DNA of 64,000 nucleotides from Corynebacterium sp. 74A. GTDB lineage: Bacteria > Actinomycetota > Actinomycetes > Mycobacteriales > Mycobacteriaceae. The stretch is from NCBI RefSeq assembly GCF_008930665.1, contig NZ_PQMG01000003.1:124001-188000 (forward strand), read 5' to 3'. Under the pieces are notes generated by a model that was not told the origin of the DNA, ran no database searches, and worked only from the letters and a program-made list of their open reading frames with translations. This document shows positions 27,090 to 36,479 of this stretch, one piece after another. Within the stretch, counting starts at the first letter, position 1; each line of letters begins with the position of its first letter. The position numbers and the translations under genes are program-made.

Positions 27090-27926
27090 CTAGCCGGCCT
27101 GCTGGATGACGTCCATGACCACCTCGTGGATCTCTGGGGTGGCGGCCACCATGCCGATACCCCCGGGCCGCCACGGCGTGCCGCCAAGGTCGGTGACTAC
27201 ATTGCCCGCCGCAGTGTTGAGCACATAACCGGCGGCGTTATCCCACGGGTGGGGGCTAAAGCTCACGGCCCCGCCGAAGCGGCCAAGGGCGGTATAGGCG
27301 AGATCCACGCCCACCGAGCCACTGATGCGCAGCCGCGGGAAACGGGTGATGAGCTCCCCGAGCAGGGCGTGGCGCAGTGTCGTAGGGAAGCGGGAATCGC
27401 GGGGCGAGACAATAGAGCCGAACCCGAATTGGGTGATCGAGCGCACATGCTCCGCCGGCTGCGGAGCCGCCACCCCGTTGAGATACACCCCCGAGTGCGC
27501 CGTGGCGGAGAGCAACTCACCGGTGGCGGGCAGCGCGGTCAGGCCGACCACGGCCTGTCCACCGACGATGAGGCTGACCAGGATCGCGCACTGCGGGTTG
27601 CCGGCGGAGTAGTTGGAGGTGCCGTCGATGGGGTCGATCACCCATTGCGGGCTGGGGGTCGTGGCGGCTACTGCGTAGTCGCGCACCGCGCCAAATTCTT
27701 CCCCAGCACAGGAGATACCGGTGTGGGCGAGAAGTTCCTCGCTGAGCGTGCGCTCGAGCTGTAAGTCCACGGCGGTGGCGAAGTCCCCCGGCCCCTTCTT
27801 AATAGCAGGCGGGGAGCCGAGCCCGCCGCGAAAGACCGGCAGCAGCGGCTGCAGGATGCCTTCCGCGGTGCACCGCAGCTGCTCAAGCTGCTGGGCGTCA
27901 TAGTCCGTCTGGGGTGTCTGCGCCAT
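27090..27926 (-). CDS. impA: Inositol-monophosphatase family phosphatase in the his operon
   Basis: Lithium-sensitive, magnesium-dependent phosphatase fold, 278 residues. Metal-binding motifs: GEEFG (Glu76-Glu77), DPIDGTSNY (Asp98, Asp101) and WDNAAGYVL near residue 230. Its position between hisA and hisF is the same as in C. glutamicum impA. In that species the true histidinol-phosphate phosphatase is a relative encoded elsewhere, so the substrate here could be inositol phosphate or histidinol phosphate. ATG at 27926. Confidence 0.88.
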   Translation of the reverse strand: MAQTPQTDYDAQQLEQLRCTAEGILQPLLPVFRGGLGSPPAIKKGPGDFATAVDLQLERTLSEELLAHTGISCAGEEFGAVRDYAVAATTPSPQWVIDPIDGTSNYSAGNPQCAILVSLIVGGQAVVGLTALPATGELLSATAHSGVYLNGVAAPQPAEHVRSITQFGFGSIVSPRDSRFPTTLRHALLGELITRFPRLRISGSVGVDLAYTALGRFGGAVSFSPHPWDNAAGYVLNTAAGNVVTDLGGTPWRPGGIGMVAATPEIHEVVMDVIQQAG

Positions 27927-27970
27927 GGTGGTCTCCGCCCAATCCTGATGTGTCGGTGCCGTGCTCGTCG

Positions 27971-28711
27971 CTAGTCCAACGCGTCTACGGCGGCCTGCAC
28001 CTCGGCGAAGCTAAAACGGTTTTCGTAGAGGGCCTTGCCGATGATCACCGAGTCGATGCCCTCGGCGCGGTGCTGAGCCACGGCCAGCACATCCTCGATG
28101 CTGGAGATGCCGCCGGAGGCGACGATGCGGGCATCGGTAGCGGCGGCCACATCGCGCAGCAGTTCAATATTCGGCCCAGTCAGGGTGCCGTCCTTGGACA
28201 CGTCGGTCACGACGAAGCGGCTACAGCCGGCGGCGTCGAAACGCTCGAGAACCTCCCAGAGATCGCCGCCATCGGAGACCCAGCCATTGCCGCGGGTGCG
28301 CCATTCGCCATCGATGTGCTTGACATCGAGCCCGATCGCTACCGCCTCGCCATAGCGCTCGAGAACCGCCTCGGCCCAGTCCGGGTTTTCCAGCGCCGCG
28401 GTACCGATATTCACGCGGGCGGCACCGGTGCCGAGGGCGCGCTCGAGCGAGGCATCGTCGCGGATACCGCCGGTGAGCTCGACCTTAATGTCGAGTTCCC
28501 GAATCACCTCTGCCATGAGCTCGTGATTGGAGCCACGCTTGAAGGCGGCGTCGAGATCCACAAAGTGCAGCCACTCGGCGCCCTGCTCTTGCCAGGTGCG
28601 GGCCGCCTCCAGCGGGCTGCCATAGCTTTTCTCTGTCCCAGCCTCGCCCTGGTGCAGACGCACGGCCTGGGAATCTACAACGTCGACGGCGGGAATGAGA
28701 GTAAAACTCAT
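27971..28711 (-). CDS. hisA: Phosphoribosyl-ProFAR isomerase HisA (possibly PriA)
   Basis: TIM-barrel isomerase of 246 residues acting between HisI and HisH/HisF. It begins [21 protein letters not shown] with catalytic Asp10, and has [10 protein letters not shown] and VASGGISS phosphate-binding loops. In actinobacteria lacking trpF the homologue PriA also does the tryptophan-pathway isomerisation; I cannot tell from this window whether trpF exists here. I start at ATG 28711, ignoring three extra residues. Confidence 0.95.
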   Translation of the reverse strand: MSFTLIPAVDVVDSQAVRLHQGEAGTEKSYGSPLEAARTWQEQGAEWLHFVDLDAAFKRGSNHELMAEVIRELDIKVELTGGIRDDASLERALGTGAARVNIGTAALENPDWAEAVLERYGEAVAIGLDVKHIDGEWRTRGNGWVSDGGDLWEVLERFDAAGCSRFVVTDVSKDGTLTGPNIELLRDVAAATDARIVASGGISSIEDVLAVAQHRAEGIDSVIIGKALYENRFSFAEVQAAVDALD

Positions 28712-28774
28712 GACGATCAAGGATCCTTCACGTGAACAGGGTCGGTGGCCGCTTGGGGCCTGGGCGGGATTAGC

Positions 28775-29410
28775 TTAGAGCGTAGCAATCCAATTGCGCA
28801 GCAGTTCGGCGCCGCTGTCGCCGGATTTCTCGGGGTGGAACTGGGTGGCCCACAGCGGGCCGTTTTCTACGGCAGCGAGAATGCGATCGCCACCGTGCTC
28901 GCTCCAGGCGAGCTTCGGGGGCAGGAAGGGCTCTTCTACCTGCATCTCCCAGGAGCGCACGCCATAGGAGTGCACAAAGTAGAAACGCTCGGCTGGGTCA
29001 ATGCCGTCAAACATGCGCATGCCGGTATCGGCCTCGACGGTATTCCAGCCCATATGCGGCAATACATCCGCCTCGAGCCTTTCCACCGTGCCCGGCCACT
29101 CCCCCAGCCCCGCGGCATCCACGCCATGTTCGACGCCGCGAGCAAACATCACCTGCATACCGACGCAAATACCCAGCACGGGCCGGCTTCCGGCGAGACG
29201 CTCCCCGATCAACCGCGGCCCCTGCACCTTTTTCAGCCCCTCCATGCAGGCGGCATAAGCGCCGACCCCGGGAACGAGCAAACCATCGGCGGCGAGAACC
29301 TCGCGCGGATCGTGGGTCACCAGCGTGGTCACGCCGTGGCGTTCAATTGCTCGGTGCGCCGAGCGCAGGTTTCCGGCGCCATAGTCCAGAATGGCCACTG
29401 TTGTTGTCAT
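28775..29410 (-). CDS. hisH: Imidazole glycerol phosphate synthase, glutamine amidotransferase subunit
   Basis: Class I glutaminase of 211 residues that feeds ammonia to HisF. The triad is Cys82 in LGICVGMQ and His192/Glu194 in FHPEKSG. I use ATG 29410, with GGTGGAG upstream, because it gives the usual [13 protein letters not shown] start. An in-frame ATG at 29473 lies 6 nt after a TAGAAT -10 box and would add 21 basic residues; that form would need a leaderless mRNA, which is common here. Confidence 0.95.
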   Translation of the reverse strand: MTTTVAILDYGAGNLRSAHRAIERHGVTTLVTHDPREVLAADGLLVPGVGAYAACMEGLKKVQGPRLIGERLAGSRPVLGICVGMQVMFARGVEHGVDAAGLGEWPGTVERLEADVLPHMGWNTVEADTGMRMFDGIDPAERFYFVHSYGVRSWEMQVEEPFLPPKLAWSEHGGDRILAAVENGPLWATQFHPEKSGDSGAELLRNWIATL

Positions 29411-29434
29411 GAGGTTGTCTCCACCTTGTTCTGT

Positions 29435-29452
29435 GCTTATCGACGCCACCCT
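29435..29452 (+). repeat. Dispersed motif, 18-mer copy upstream of hisH
   Basis: Carries GCTTATCGACG followed by CCACCCT, identical to three other copies in the window. The following bases can form a small hairpin CGCCACCC / GGGGCTGGCG. Confidence 0.8.
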
Positions 29453-29479
29453 GCAGCGGCGGGGCTGGCGCATCCACGA

Positions 29480-29485
29480 ATTCTA
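29480..29485 (-). promoter_or_regulatory. -10-like box inside the his operon
   Basis: TAGAAT on the minus strand, 6 nt before an in-frame ATG (29473) of hisH. It could be an internal promoter after the MFS gene. Confidence 0.35.
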
Positions 29486-29502
29486 GCCTGCGGTGGCCGA
29501 AC

Positions 29503-30912
29503 CTAGCCGCGCTTCTTGTTTTTCTTTCCACGCTTCCAGCCGCCGGGGCGCGGGGCACGGCGCAGCAGCGCCTCCACCGGCACGGCACTGGCGCCGACAC
29601 GGCGGATCTTGCGCATGCCATAGACGGCTTTGCGGGCCACCGGCACTTGGCGCAGCTGGGCGCGGGTGTTGCCGTATTCGGCGATACGATGCCGGCCCAT
29701 CACCGCATCGGCGTAGCTGATCATCAGCCCCACCACGACCAGGCCAGCGCCGACGATAAAGGCGTCCTGGTAGGCGGCACGGGCGGCCACGATACCGAGC
29801 ACAAAGGAACCCATGCCGGTGCCGGTGTCATAGGACATATTCCAGAGCGCGGAGGCTTCGGAGACCTTCGAACGCGGCAGTCGGTTGAACATGGCCAGCA
29901 GGGCCTCGTTTTGGATGGCGCCGAAGCCACCACCGAAGGCCAGTGCCGCAAAGAGCAGCAGCCAGCTGGGCCACTCGAAAATGATAATTACGGCGATAGC
30001 AACGAGCCCCAGTGCAGAGAGAATCTGGGCGGGGCGCATAGTGGCCCCAGCCTCGCCGCGGCGATCGGCCACCACGCCCGAGAGGAAACGGAAGATCATC
30101 TGTGCGCCACCGACAACCGAGAGCACGATACCGGCGATAAAGGCACCCGTGTTGGGGTCCAGATCGCGGATCGCGGCCGGCAGGAAGGAGGACACCGCAC
30201 CGAAGCCCATGGCCACCGTGGAGATGGCGATGGCGGGCACGGTGATGAGTTTCCACGTGGCGACGCGCTGGTTAAAGCCCTCGGACTCCTCTTGGTTATC
30301 CGTGACGGGATTGGGCCGCACCGGCGGAATGAGCACGCAGAGCGCCGCACCGGAGACACCGATCACCGCGGCGATGATATAGACCACCGTGAAGCTGACA
30401 TTATCGGCCACCGCGAGACCAATCGGCAAAAAGACCATCTGCGATAAGCCGACGCACACGCCCAGCATGCCGGAGGCCTTACCTAGGAAACGCAGCGGAA
30501 CGATCTCCGCGATGAGGGCGGCCTGGGCCACGGTGATAGCGCCGAAGCCCACGCCGCGGAGGGCGGAAAAGAGCAGCGCCGGCACCACTGTCATACCCAG
30601 CAGGTGGCCGAGGGCGGGCACGCCGAGCATGAATGCCGAGGCCACCATCACCGGCCGGTATCCGACGGCGCGGATGGCCTGCGGGGTGAAATATTGGGTG
30701 AGCACGGTGGCGGCCATGAAGATGGCCGTGGTCGCACCAGCGAGGGCGTCGGAACCACCGGCATCAATAACGGCCAGCGGCACCACCGGCAGCAGAATGG
30801 AGAAAGCGCCGAAGGCCGAGCCCACTGCGATGAGCGTGGCAATAAACCCGGGCGACTTCCACATGCTGGGCAGTTCTTCGAGTTCTGCTCGTGAAAGTAC
30901 CCGAGTGCTCAT
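29503..30912 (-). CDS. MFS transporter in the his operon
   Basis: Membrane carrier of 469 residues with 12 predicted helices. The MFS loop between helices 2 and 3 is present as FTPQAIRAVGYRPVMV. The C-terminal 60 residues are strongly basic and end KRGKKNKKRG, which is unusual for MFS proteins and may bind anionic lipid or RNA. Equivalent to the permease gene at the same place in the C. glutamicum his operon. Its stop-start junctions with the neighbours (TAGATG) show operon membership. Histidine or intermediate export is a guess from position. Confidence 0.85.
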   Translation of the reverse strand: MSTRVLSRAELEELPSMWKSPGFIATLIAVGSAFGAFSILLPVVPLAVIDAGGSDALAGATTAIFMAATVLTQYFTPQAIRAVGYRPVMVASAFMLGVPALGHLLGMTVVPALLFSALRGVGFGAITVAQAALIAEIVPLRFLGKASGMLGVCVGLSQMVFLPIGLAVADNVSFTVVYIIAAVIGVSGAALCVLIPPVRPNPVTDNQEESEGFNQRVATWKLITVPAIAISTVAMGFGAVSSFLPAAIRDLDPNTGAFIAGIVLSVVGGAQMIFRFLSGVVADRRGEAGATMRPAQILSALGLVAIAVIIIFEWPSWLLLFAALAFGGGFGAIQNEALLAMFNRLPRSKVSEASALWNMSYDTGTGMGSFVLGIVAARAAYQDAFIVGAGLVVVGLMISYADAVMGRHRIAEYGNTRAQLRQVPVARKAVYGMRKIRRVGASAVPVEALLRRAPRPGGWKRGKKNKKRG

Positions 30913-31128
30913 CTAGGCTCCTAACTCTCCAATCATCCATAACACCCCGCCAGCGAAGCCGATCAGGGCTAATACACCTAAGACTATCGTGAGTACTTTC
31001 TGCTCTGCCCGATAGGCCGAGATAGCGCCGCCGACCAGCAAACCAGCCACCATGAACAGCAGATATATCAACCACGAGGTGCCCGTGTCTCGCTGCATAT
31101 CGGCGGCGGCGAGGACATAAATCTGCAT
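30913..31128 (-). CDS. Small membrane protein of the his operon
   Basis: Protein of 71 residues with two membrane helices (about 19-38 and 45-68) joined by a basic loop AYRAEQK. Its ATG directly abuts the hisB stop and its own stop directly abuts the MFS start, so it is translationally coupled on both sides. It corresponds in position to the small orf1 of the corynebacterial his operon. The function is unknown; a partner of the MFS carrier is possible. Confidence 0.8.
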   Translation of the reverse strand: MQIYVLAAADMQRDTGTSWLIYLLFMVAGLLVGGAISAYRAEQKVLTIVLGVLALIGFAGGVLWMIGELGA

Positions 31129-31782
31129 CTACAGGCTTCCCTTAGTCGAGGGCACACCACTCACGCGCGGATCCTTTTCCACCGCCTGGCGCAGGGCGCG
31201 GGCCACCGCCTTGTACTCGGCCTCGGTGATGTGGTGGGGGTCGCGGCCATAGTGGCAGCGCACGTGCAGCGCGATCCGCGCATTAAGGGCCAGGGTTTCA
31301 AAGAAGTGATGGTTGATCACGGTGGGATAGTGCCCGCCGATCACCGCCGTGAGCATCTGGTCCGGCTCCCCCTTCATCACGCAATAGGGACGACCGGACA
31401 CATCAACGATGCCCTCCACCAGGGACTCGTCCATGGGCAGCTGGCAGGAGCCGAAACGGCGGATACCGGATTTATCGCCCAGCGCTTCCGCGAAGGCCGT
31501 GCCGAGCACGATGCCGGTGTCCTCCACGGTGTGGTGGGCATCGACCTCAATATCGCCCTTGGCACGCACCTCGAGGTCGAAGCTGCCGTGGCTGGCAAAG
31601 GCGTGCAGCATGTGGTCGAAGAAGGGCAGCTCGGTGGAAATATCGGCCTTACCGGTGCCATCGAGGTTCAACTCCACCGAGATGGTGGATTCCTGGGTGG
31701 CCCGCTCGATACGAGCGCGACGCTCCTTATCGGCGGTCTCTGCGCTGATGCGCTGATCCCTGCTGTGGCTGAGATCGGGCAT
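31129..31782 (-). CDS. hisB: Imidazoleglycerol-phosphate dehydratase
   Basis: Monofunctional HisB of 217 residues (no phosphatase domain), producing imidazole acetol phosphate. The manganese-binding His-rich motifs are [34 protein letters not shown] and [13 protein letters not shown] 20-residue charged N-terminal stretch ([20 protein letters not shown]) precedes the catalytic domain. It is 83 bases after hisC. Confidence 0.96.
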   Translation of the reverse strand: MPDLSHSRDQRISAETADKERRARIERATQESTISVELNLDGTGKADISTELPFFDHMLHAFASHGSFDLEVRAKGDIEVDAHHTVEDTGIVLGTAFAEALGDKSGIRRFGSCQLPMDESLVEGIVDVSGRPYCVMKGEPDQMLTAVIGGHYPTVINHHFFETLALNARIALHVRCHYGRDPHHITEAEYKAVARALRQAVEKDPRVSGVPSTKGSL

Positions 31783-31865
31783 GATGTGCTCCTTGGTGTC
31801 TACGCCGGCCCGAGCACTGTGGCTGGGACCGGCATGGTGTGCGTGTCGTGTTCTGAGAACTCTGC

Positions 31866-32969
31866 TTATGTATTCTGCTGAATCTCACGTGCGGCGGCGA
31901 GGAAGGCATCATTTTCCTCCGGCAGGCCCACGGTCACGCGCAAGAAACCGTCCACGCCCACGTCCCGGATCAGTACTCCCCGATCCAAGAACTGCTGCCA
32001 CACCTGGTGAGCATCGGCGAAGCGTCCAAAGAAAATGAAGTTCGATGAGCTATCAACCACCTCGTAGCCGATCTCCTTCAGCTCTGCGGACACCCGGTCG
32101 CGCTCCGCAGCAAGGGTGGCGACCGTTGCCAGGGTATCCTCGGAATGCTTCAGCGCCACCACCGCAGCGGACTGCGTGAGTACGGAGAGGTGATAGGGCA
32201 AGCGGGTGAGCATCACGGCCTCGACGAAGGCGGGCGCGGCCACAAAATAGCCCACGCGGGCGCCAGCGAAGTCGAAAGCCTTCGACATCGTCCGCGAGAT
32301 CACCAGCTTGTCCGGATAGGTATCGAGCAGCGTGGCAGCCGAGGGTTGATCGGAGAACTCCGCATAGGCCTCGTCCACGATCACCACGCCCTCGGTGGCC
32401 TCGATGATGGTGGCAATATCCTCCAGCGAGGTCAGCCCGCCCGTGGGGTTATTGGGGGTTGTCACAAACACCACGCTGGGTGCGTGCTCGGCGATCGCGG
32501 CGAGCGCCCTATCGATATCGATGGCGAAATTCTCATCGCGGGGACAGTTGAGAAACTCCGTCATGGTCGATTCGGAGAGAATCGGGTGCATGGAGTAACT
32601 CGGCTGGAAGCCGAGGGCGGACCGGCCGGGGCCGCCGAAGGCCAGCAGCAATTGCTGCAGCACCTCATTAGAGCCATTGGCCGCCCAGACATTGTCTACG
32701 GTGACCTCGACCCCCGTCTGCCGGGAAAAATACTCGGCCAACGCGGTGCGCAGTTCCACGCTGTCTCGCTCCGGGTAGCGGTTGAGACGCGCGGCATCGG
32801 CGGCGAGGCGTTCCTGTAACTCGGCGACGATCGCTTCGGAGGGCGGATAGGGGTTCTCATTGGTGTTGAGTGCGACCGGCACCTCGAGCTGCGGCGCACC
32901 ATACGGCGATTGCCCGCGCAGGCTATCGCGTAAGGGCAAGTCATTCAGCGAAGGGTGGGAAGCTGCCAT
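31866..32969 (-). CDS. hisC: Histidinol-phosphate aminotransferase
   Basis: PLP-dependent fold-type I aminotransferase of 367 residues. The cofactor Lys lies in [25 protein letters not shown]-type motif appears as [10 protein letters not shown], and the cofactor-binding Asp-x-x-Tyr is [10 protein letters not shown]. Corynebacterial HisC may also transaminate aromatic keto acids. It lies 22 bases after hisD. Confidence 0.95.
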   Translation of the reverse strand: MAASHPSLNDLPLRDSLRGQSPYGAPQLEVPVALNTNENPYPPSEAIVAELQERLAADAARLNRYPERDSVELRTALAEYFSRQTGVEVTVDNVWAANGSNEVLQQLLLAFGGPGRSALGFQPSYSMHPILSESTMTEFLNCPRDENFAIDIDRALAAIAEHAPSVVFVTTPNNPTGGLTSLEDIATIIEATEGVVIVDEAYAEFSDQPSAATLLDTYPDKLVISRTMSKAFDFAGARVGYFVAAPAFVEAVMLTRLPYHLSVLTQSAAVVALKHSEDTLATVATLAAERDRVSAELKEIGYEVVDSSSNFIFFGRFADAHQVWQQFLDRGVLIRDVGVDGFLRVTVGLPEENDAFLAAAREIQQNT

Positions 32970-32991
32970 GAAGTCTCACGCCTCTTTCTTC

Positions 32992-34308
32992 TTAGTCGGT
33001 GGCTGCGTCGGTGCGGGCCTTGATGGCTTCACCGTGGGCGGGCAGGGCCTCGGCATCGGCGAGGGCGATCACGGCGGGGCCGATCTCACGCAAGGCCGCG
33101 TCGTTGTACTCGATGAGATTCACGGCCTTCAGGAAGGTGTGGGTAGACAGCCCCGAGCTGTGTCGAGCCGTCCCCGAGGTGGGCAGCACGTGATTGGATC
33201 CGGCCGCATAGTCACCCAAGGGCACCGGCGAATAGGTGCCCACAAAGATCGCCCCAGCGTTGCGGATCTTCTCCGCATCCGCCCGAGACTGACGGGTGTG
33301 CACCTCGAGGTGCTCGGCCGCATAGGCGTCGGCGGCGCGCAGCGCCTCGTCCATGGAATCGACCAGCACGATACCGGACTGGGCGCCACGAAGGGCCTGG
33401 GCCACGCGCTCAGAGTTCAGCGTCACGGAATAACGCTGCTCCACCTCACGATCGACGGCGGCGGCGAACTCTGCGGAATCAGTAATCAATACAGACGCCG
33501 CCATGACATCGTGTTCGGCCTGGCTGATCAAGTCATAGGCCACCTCCACGGCATCGGCGCTGTCATCGGCGACGATGGCGATCTCGGTGGGGCCGGCCTC
33601 CGAGTCGATGCCCACCACGCCGCGCACCAAGCGCTTAGCGGCGGTGACAAAGATATTGCCCGGTCCGGTGATCATATCGACCGGCTCCAGACCGGCGCTG
33701 TCATCGCCATAGGCCAGCAGGGCCACCGCTTGGCCACCGCCAACGGCCCAGACCTCGTCCACACCGAGCAGCTCGCAGGCAGCCAAGATGGTCGGGTGTG
33801 GCCAGCCGCCGAACTGCTGTTGCGGCGGAGAAGCCACTACCAGGCTGGTCACCCCGGCCTCCTGGGCGGGGATGACGTTCATCAACACCGAGGAGGGGTA
33901 GACGGCATTGCCGCCGGGCACATACAGCCCGACCCGCTCGACGGGAATGAACTTCTCGGTCACCGTGGCCCCGTCGGCCAAAGTCGTGGTGCTGCTCTGC
34001 GGAACCTGGGCGGCGTGCACCTGACGAATGCGAGAAATAGCCTCGTCGAGGGCGGCACGCACCTGCGGCTCAAGCGATGCCGCAGCCTCGCGCAGCACCG
34101 CTTGTGGCACCCGCACCGACTCGGGGCGGATGCCATCAAACTTCTCGCCATAATCTAAGGCTGCGGCGGCGCCGCGCTCCTGAACATCCGCCACCATGGG
34201 AGCGACGGTCTCGATAACAGCGCTCACATCAGTGGTGCCGCGCGGCAGCGCCTCCCGCAGTTCGCGGGTCGAGGGGGTTGTTCCACGAAGGTCAGTAATC
34301 TGCAGCAT
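32992..34308 (-). CDS. hisD: Histidinol dehydrogenase
   Basis: Zinc enzyme of 438 residues doing the last two oxidation steps to histidine with NAD. Motifs: [35 protein letters not shown], and the catalytic/zinc segment [18 protein letters not shown]. It is the first gene of the his operon. The ATG at 34308 has GAAAGA upstream. Confidence 0.96.
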   Translation of the reverse strand: MLQITDLRGTTPSTRELREALPRGTTDVSAVIETVAPMVADVQERGAAAALDYGEKFDGIRPESVRVPQAVLREAAASLEPQVRAALDEAISRIRQVHAAQVPQSSTTTLADGATVTEKFIPVERVGLYVPGGNAVYPSSVLMNVIPAQEAGVTSLVVASPPQQQFGGWPHPTILAACELLGVDEVWAVGGGQAVALLAYGDDSAGLEPVDMITGPGNIFVTAAKRLVRGVVGIDSEAGPTEIAIVADDSADAVEVAYDLISQAEHDVMAASVLITDSAEFAAAVDREVEQRYSVTLNSERVAQALRGAQSGIVLVDSMDEALRAADAYAAEHLEVHTRQSRADAEKIRNAGAIFVGTYSPVPLGDYAAGSNHVLPTSGTARHSSGLSTHTFLKAVNLIEYNDAALREIGPAVIALADAEALPAHGEAIKARTDAATD

Positions 34309-34449
34309 CGCTCACACACATCTTTCGTTATATTCATCGGCTGCTCGGCGGGCGTGTGGGGCTATTGTAAGAGCCCACCCTTAACTATCGGCATTCTACG
34401 CCCCGTACAGGTGTAGCCCCCGACACCTATACCGCAGGAGACACCGCGC
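34309..34449 (-). promoter_or_regulatory. Leader and promoter region of the his operon
   Basis: The 141-base gap before hisD has TACAAT on the minus strand (about 34371-34366), a good -10 hexamer giving a leader of about 55 nt. I looked for a T-box (TGGNACCACG) or a run of His codons and found neither, so attenuation of those kinds is not supported here. Confidence 0.4.
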
Positions 34450-35001
34450 TCAGTGCTGCTCCGCTGCGACCTCCTGCTCGCTGACGCCGACGCTCACCCA
34501 ATAGGACAGCGCCGCCACGCCGGCCGCGGCCAGCACGCCCACCCGCCCAGTGAGAGTCAGAGCGATCATGGCGCTATCCCCCACCTCACTATCGTGCAGG
34601 TCGGGCACCGGATGGGCCATCATGGCCAGCCAATTGCCAAGATCAAAGGCCATCAAGGCGCCGATGGCGGCGCTGCCCACCACGGCTACCATGGTCCAGA
34701 GGCTTGGGGCGGCGAGGCAGCGTCGATAAGCGCCCACGCCCAGCACCATCGCCACCGCGGAACTCGCGATAACCCATAGCGCATACTGCGGAAACTGCTG
34801 CGCAATGGCCGCGGCATCGCTGAATACTCGGCCATCAGCGGCCACGGTGACCCGCTGGCCGGGGCGCAGCAGACCCCACGGGACAGCCCACGCCGAATTG
34901 ACCCCCACCGCGAAGGCAAAGCTGCCGAGCGCCGTGCGCACAGCGGGGCGCTCGCTCACATAGCGCCGCAGAGAAGACGTGGCGCTAGCCGATCCTGCCA
35001 T
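34450..35001 (-). CDS. Membrane protein of unknown function
   Basis: Protein of 183 residues with four likely membrane helices (about 22-42, 70-90, 103-122 and 150-170) and a Gln/Pro-containing external segment (VTVAADGRVFSDAAAIAQQ). It resembles actinobacterial DUF2567-type membrane proteins in layout only; I cannot name a family. It starts 6 bases after the stop of the lipoprotein gene upstream, so the two are probably cotranscribed. It carries an in-gene copy of the dispersed motif at 34721-34731. Confidence 0.65.
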   Translation of the reverse strand: MAGSASATSSLRRYVSERPAVRTALGSFAFAVGVNSAWAVPWGLLRPGQRVTVAADGRVFSDAAAIAQQFPQYALWVIASSAVAMVLGVGAYRRCLAAPSLWTMVAVVGSAAIGALMAFDLGNWLAMMAHPVPDLHDSEVGDSAMIALTLTGRVGVLAAAGVAALSYWVSVGVSEQEVAAEQH

Positions 35002-35007
35002 GCCCAC

Positions 35008-35688
35008 CTAGTTGCACATGGTCCAGCGGCCGTCTTCGCGTTCAAAGCGCATGGTGCTGGTTTCGGCATTCGGGCCGGTAGGAGTGACCTGCGCGCTCGC
35101 GGAATCGCCATTGACCTGGATATCGCTGACGTCTTGCACCCCGAGGTTGAGATTGGGCTGGTTTTCCAGCGACACATCCGGCACCTTCGAGGGATCGCCC
35201 GCGGCATAGCCGCCATTGCTTTCAATCACGCGCCGGCAGCTGTTGTTATTGGCATATTCCATAAAGGAACGCAGCGTGGTCTGCTCGCCCCAGCCGCGCA
35301 CGAGCTGCTCAATTTCCTGCTTGTCTTTCTCATTTGCCGGCTGTCCGCCCTCGATCGGCTGCTGGTCGGGGGCCGCCACGGCAGCCTGTTGGGCCGCCTG
35401 CCGGGCCGCCTCCAGCTGCTCCTGCTGGGCCTGCTGCACCCGCTCGCGCTCATCCTCCGGGCGGCGCTCTTCTGCCTGATTGTCCTCGTTCTCTTCGGCC
35501 TTCTCCTCCTCGGAGCGCTCCGGCGTGGCCGTGGAGGTAGAGGTCGTTGTGGTGGTGGATTGGCTACTGCTGCTCGAGGACGAGCTCGGTGCCGAGTCCT
35601 CCTCGTCGCGGCTGCAGGCACTCAATGTCAGAGGCAGCACCAATAGTGCTGCGACGACGCTCTTCTTGGACAGAGACGCGATGGACAC
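35008..35688 (-). CDS. Envelope lipoprotein with low-complexity linker
   Basis: Protein of 226 residues. The signal peptide ends in lipobox LSAC, so Cys25 is the lipidated residue. A Ser/Thr-rich stretch and then a charged coiled-coil-like Glu/Gln/Arg stretch (about residues 57-110) act as a spacer to a C-terminal domain of about 100 residues ending in REDGRWTMCN, with two Cys that may pair. I chose GTG at 35688 (GAGGAG 12 nt upstream); TTG at 35697 is too close to that site. No family could be recognised. Confidence 0.75.
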   Translation of the reverse strand: MSIASLSKKSVVAALLVLPLTLSACSRDEEDSAPSSSSSSSSQSTTTTTSTSTATPERSEEEKAEENEDNQAEERRPEDERERVQQAQQEQLEAARQAAQQAAVAAPDQQPIEGGQPANEKDKQEIEQLVRGWGEQTTLRSFMEYANNNSCRRVIESNGGYAAGDPSKVPDVSLENQPNLNLGVQDVSDIQVNGDSASAQVTPTGPNAETSTMRFEREDGRWTMCN

Positions 35689-35839
35689 GATAGACAACTT
35701 CTCCTCAGCTAAAGGTCTACTACCCGCATAGGCATCTCATCCCGCGGGTCAGTGCTGGATCAACCGTAGCAAACACACCTGACAACCATATGAGAATCTG
35801 CGCAGACCACTCCCAGACTCCGCTGAAAACCATCCTCAC

Positions 35840-35850
35840 GCTTGTCGACG
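35840..35850 (+). repeat. Dispersed motif, one-mismatch copy upstream of the TetR gene
   Basis: GCTTGTCGACG followed by CCACCC; one base differs from the core motif. It lies between the divergent lipoprotein and TetR genes. Confidence 0.55.
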
Positions 35851-35872
35851 CCACCCGCTCGGCAGAGTTCAC

Positions 35873-35887
35873 TACAGTAAAAACTGT
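35873..35887 (+). promoter_or_regulatory. TetR gene -10 box and overlapping operator
   Basis: TACAGT (35873-35878) ends 7 nt before the GTG start, suggesting a leaderless mRNA. The inverted repeat ACAGT-AAAA-ACTGT (35874-35887) covers this box and runs into the start codon, a probable autoregulatory site. Confidence 0.55.
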
Positions 35888-36470
35888 GCAACTATCGAAA
35901 CAGGCGATTATTGACTCCGCCATGACCATCCTGGACACCTTTGGATTGGCCGATATGACCATGCGGCGTGTGGCCACACACCTCGGGGTCGCCCCTGGGG
36001 CTTTGTACTGGCATATCCCCTCCAAGCAGGCGCTGATCGCGGAGATCGCCCAGCAGATCCTCGCCCCGGCGTGGGCAGAGATACCCGCAGAGGGCGTCGA
36101 TAAGCACTGGAGCGAACGCCTCGAGCAGGCGGCCGATCGGCTGCGGGAATGCCTGAACGCCCACCGCGATGGCGCCGAGATCGTGAGCGCCGCACTTCCC
36201 CAACCCGAGCTCGCGGCCCGCGCCGGCGAGATTTTCAGCGCGCATCTGCCACCGGAGGTCCCCGCCGCACAGCGCGAGGACATGGCAGCAGTATTTCTGC
36301 ACTACGTGATTGGAGCCGTGTTGGCGGAGCAGTCCACACGCCAACTCACTGAACTCGCTCACCCGCGCGAAAAATCCCCTTCTCACCTGCACGAGGTGGA
36401 CTATCACAGCCGCTTCGATATGGGCGCCCAGCTGCTGGTTAAGGGTATTATCTCGCAATACCGTCTATGA
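35886..36470 (+). CDS. TetR-family transcriptional regulator
   Basis: Protein of 194 residues. The N-terminal helix-turn-helix (about 6-50) reads QAIIDSAMTILDTFGLADMT then RRVATHLGVAPGALYWHIPSK, typical of TetR. The C-terminal ligand domain (TetR_C type) is not informative. GTG at 35886 is chosen because it gives the standard TetR start and sits behind a palindrome and -10 box. It is 9 bases before glgX, so it may control glgX as well as itself. Confidence 0.88.
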   Translation: MQLSKQAIIDSAMTILDTFGLADMTMRRVATHLGVAPGALYWHIPSKQALIAEIAQQILAPAWAEIPAEGVDKHWSERLEQAADRLRECLNAHRDGAEIVSAALPQPELAARAGEIFSAHLPPEVPAAQREDMAAVFLHYVIGAVLAEQSTRQLTELAHPREKSPSHLHEVDYHSRFDMGAQLLVKGIISQYRL

Positions 36471-36471
36471 T
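36466..36471 (+). promoter_or_regulatory. -10 box of glgX (leaderless)
   Basis: TATGAT ends 8 nt before the ATG of glgX; it overlaps the last codons of the TetR gene. Confidence 0.6.
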
Positions 36472-36479
36472 CGTTCCCT

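Noticed and set aside
34309..34449. T-box or His-codon leader peptide before hisD
   Set aside because: No TGGNACC sequence and no run of CAC/CAT codons in a short ORF; the gap is also too short for a full T-box.
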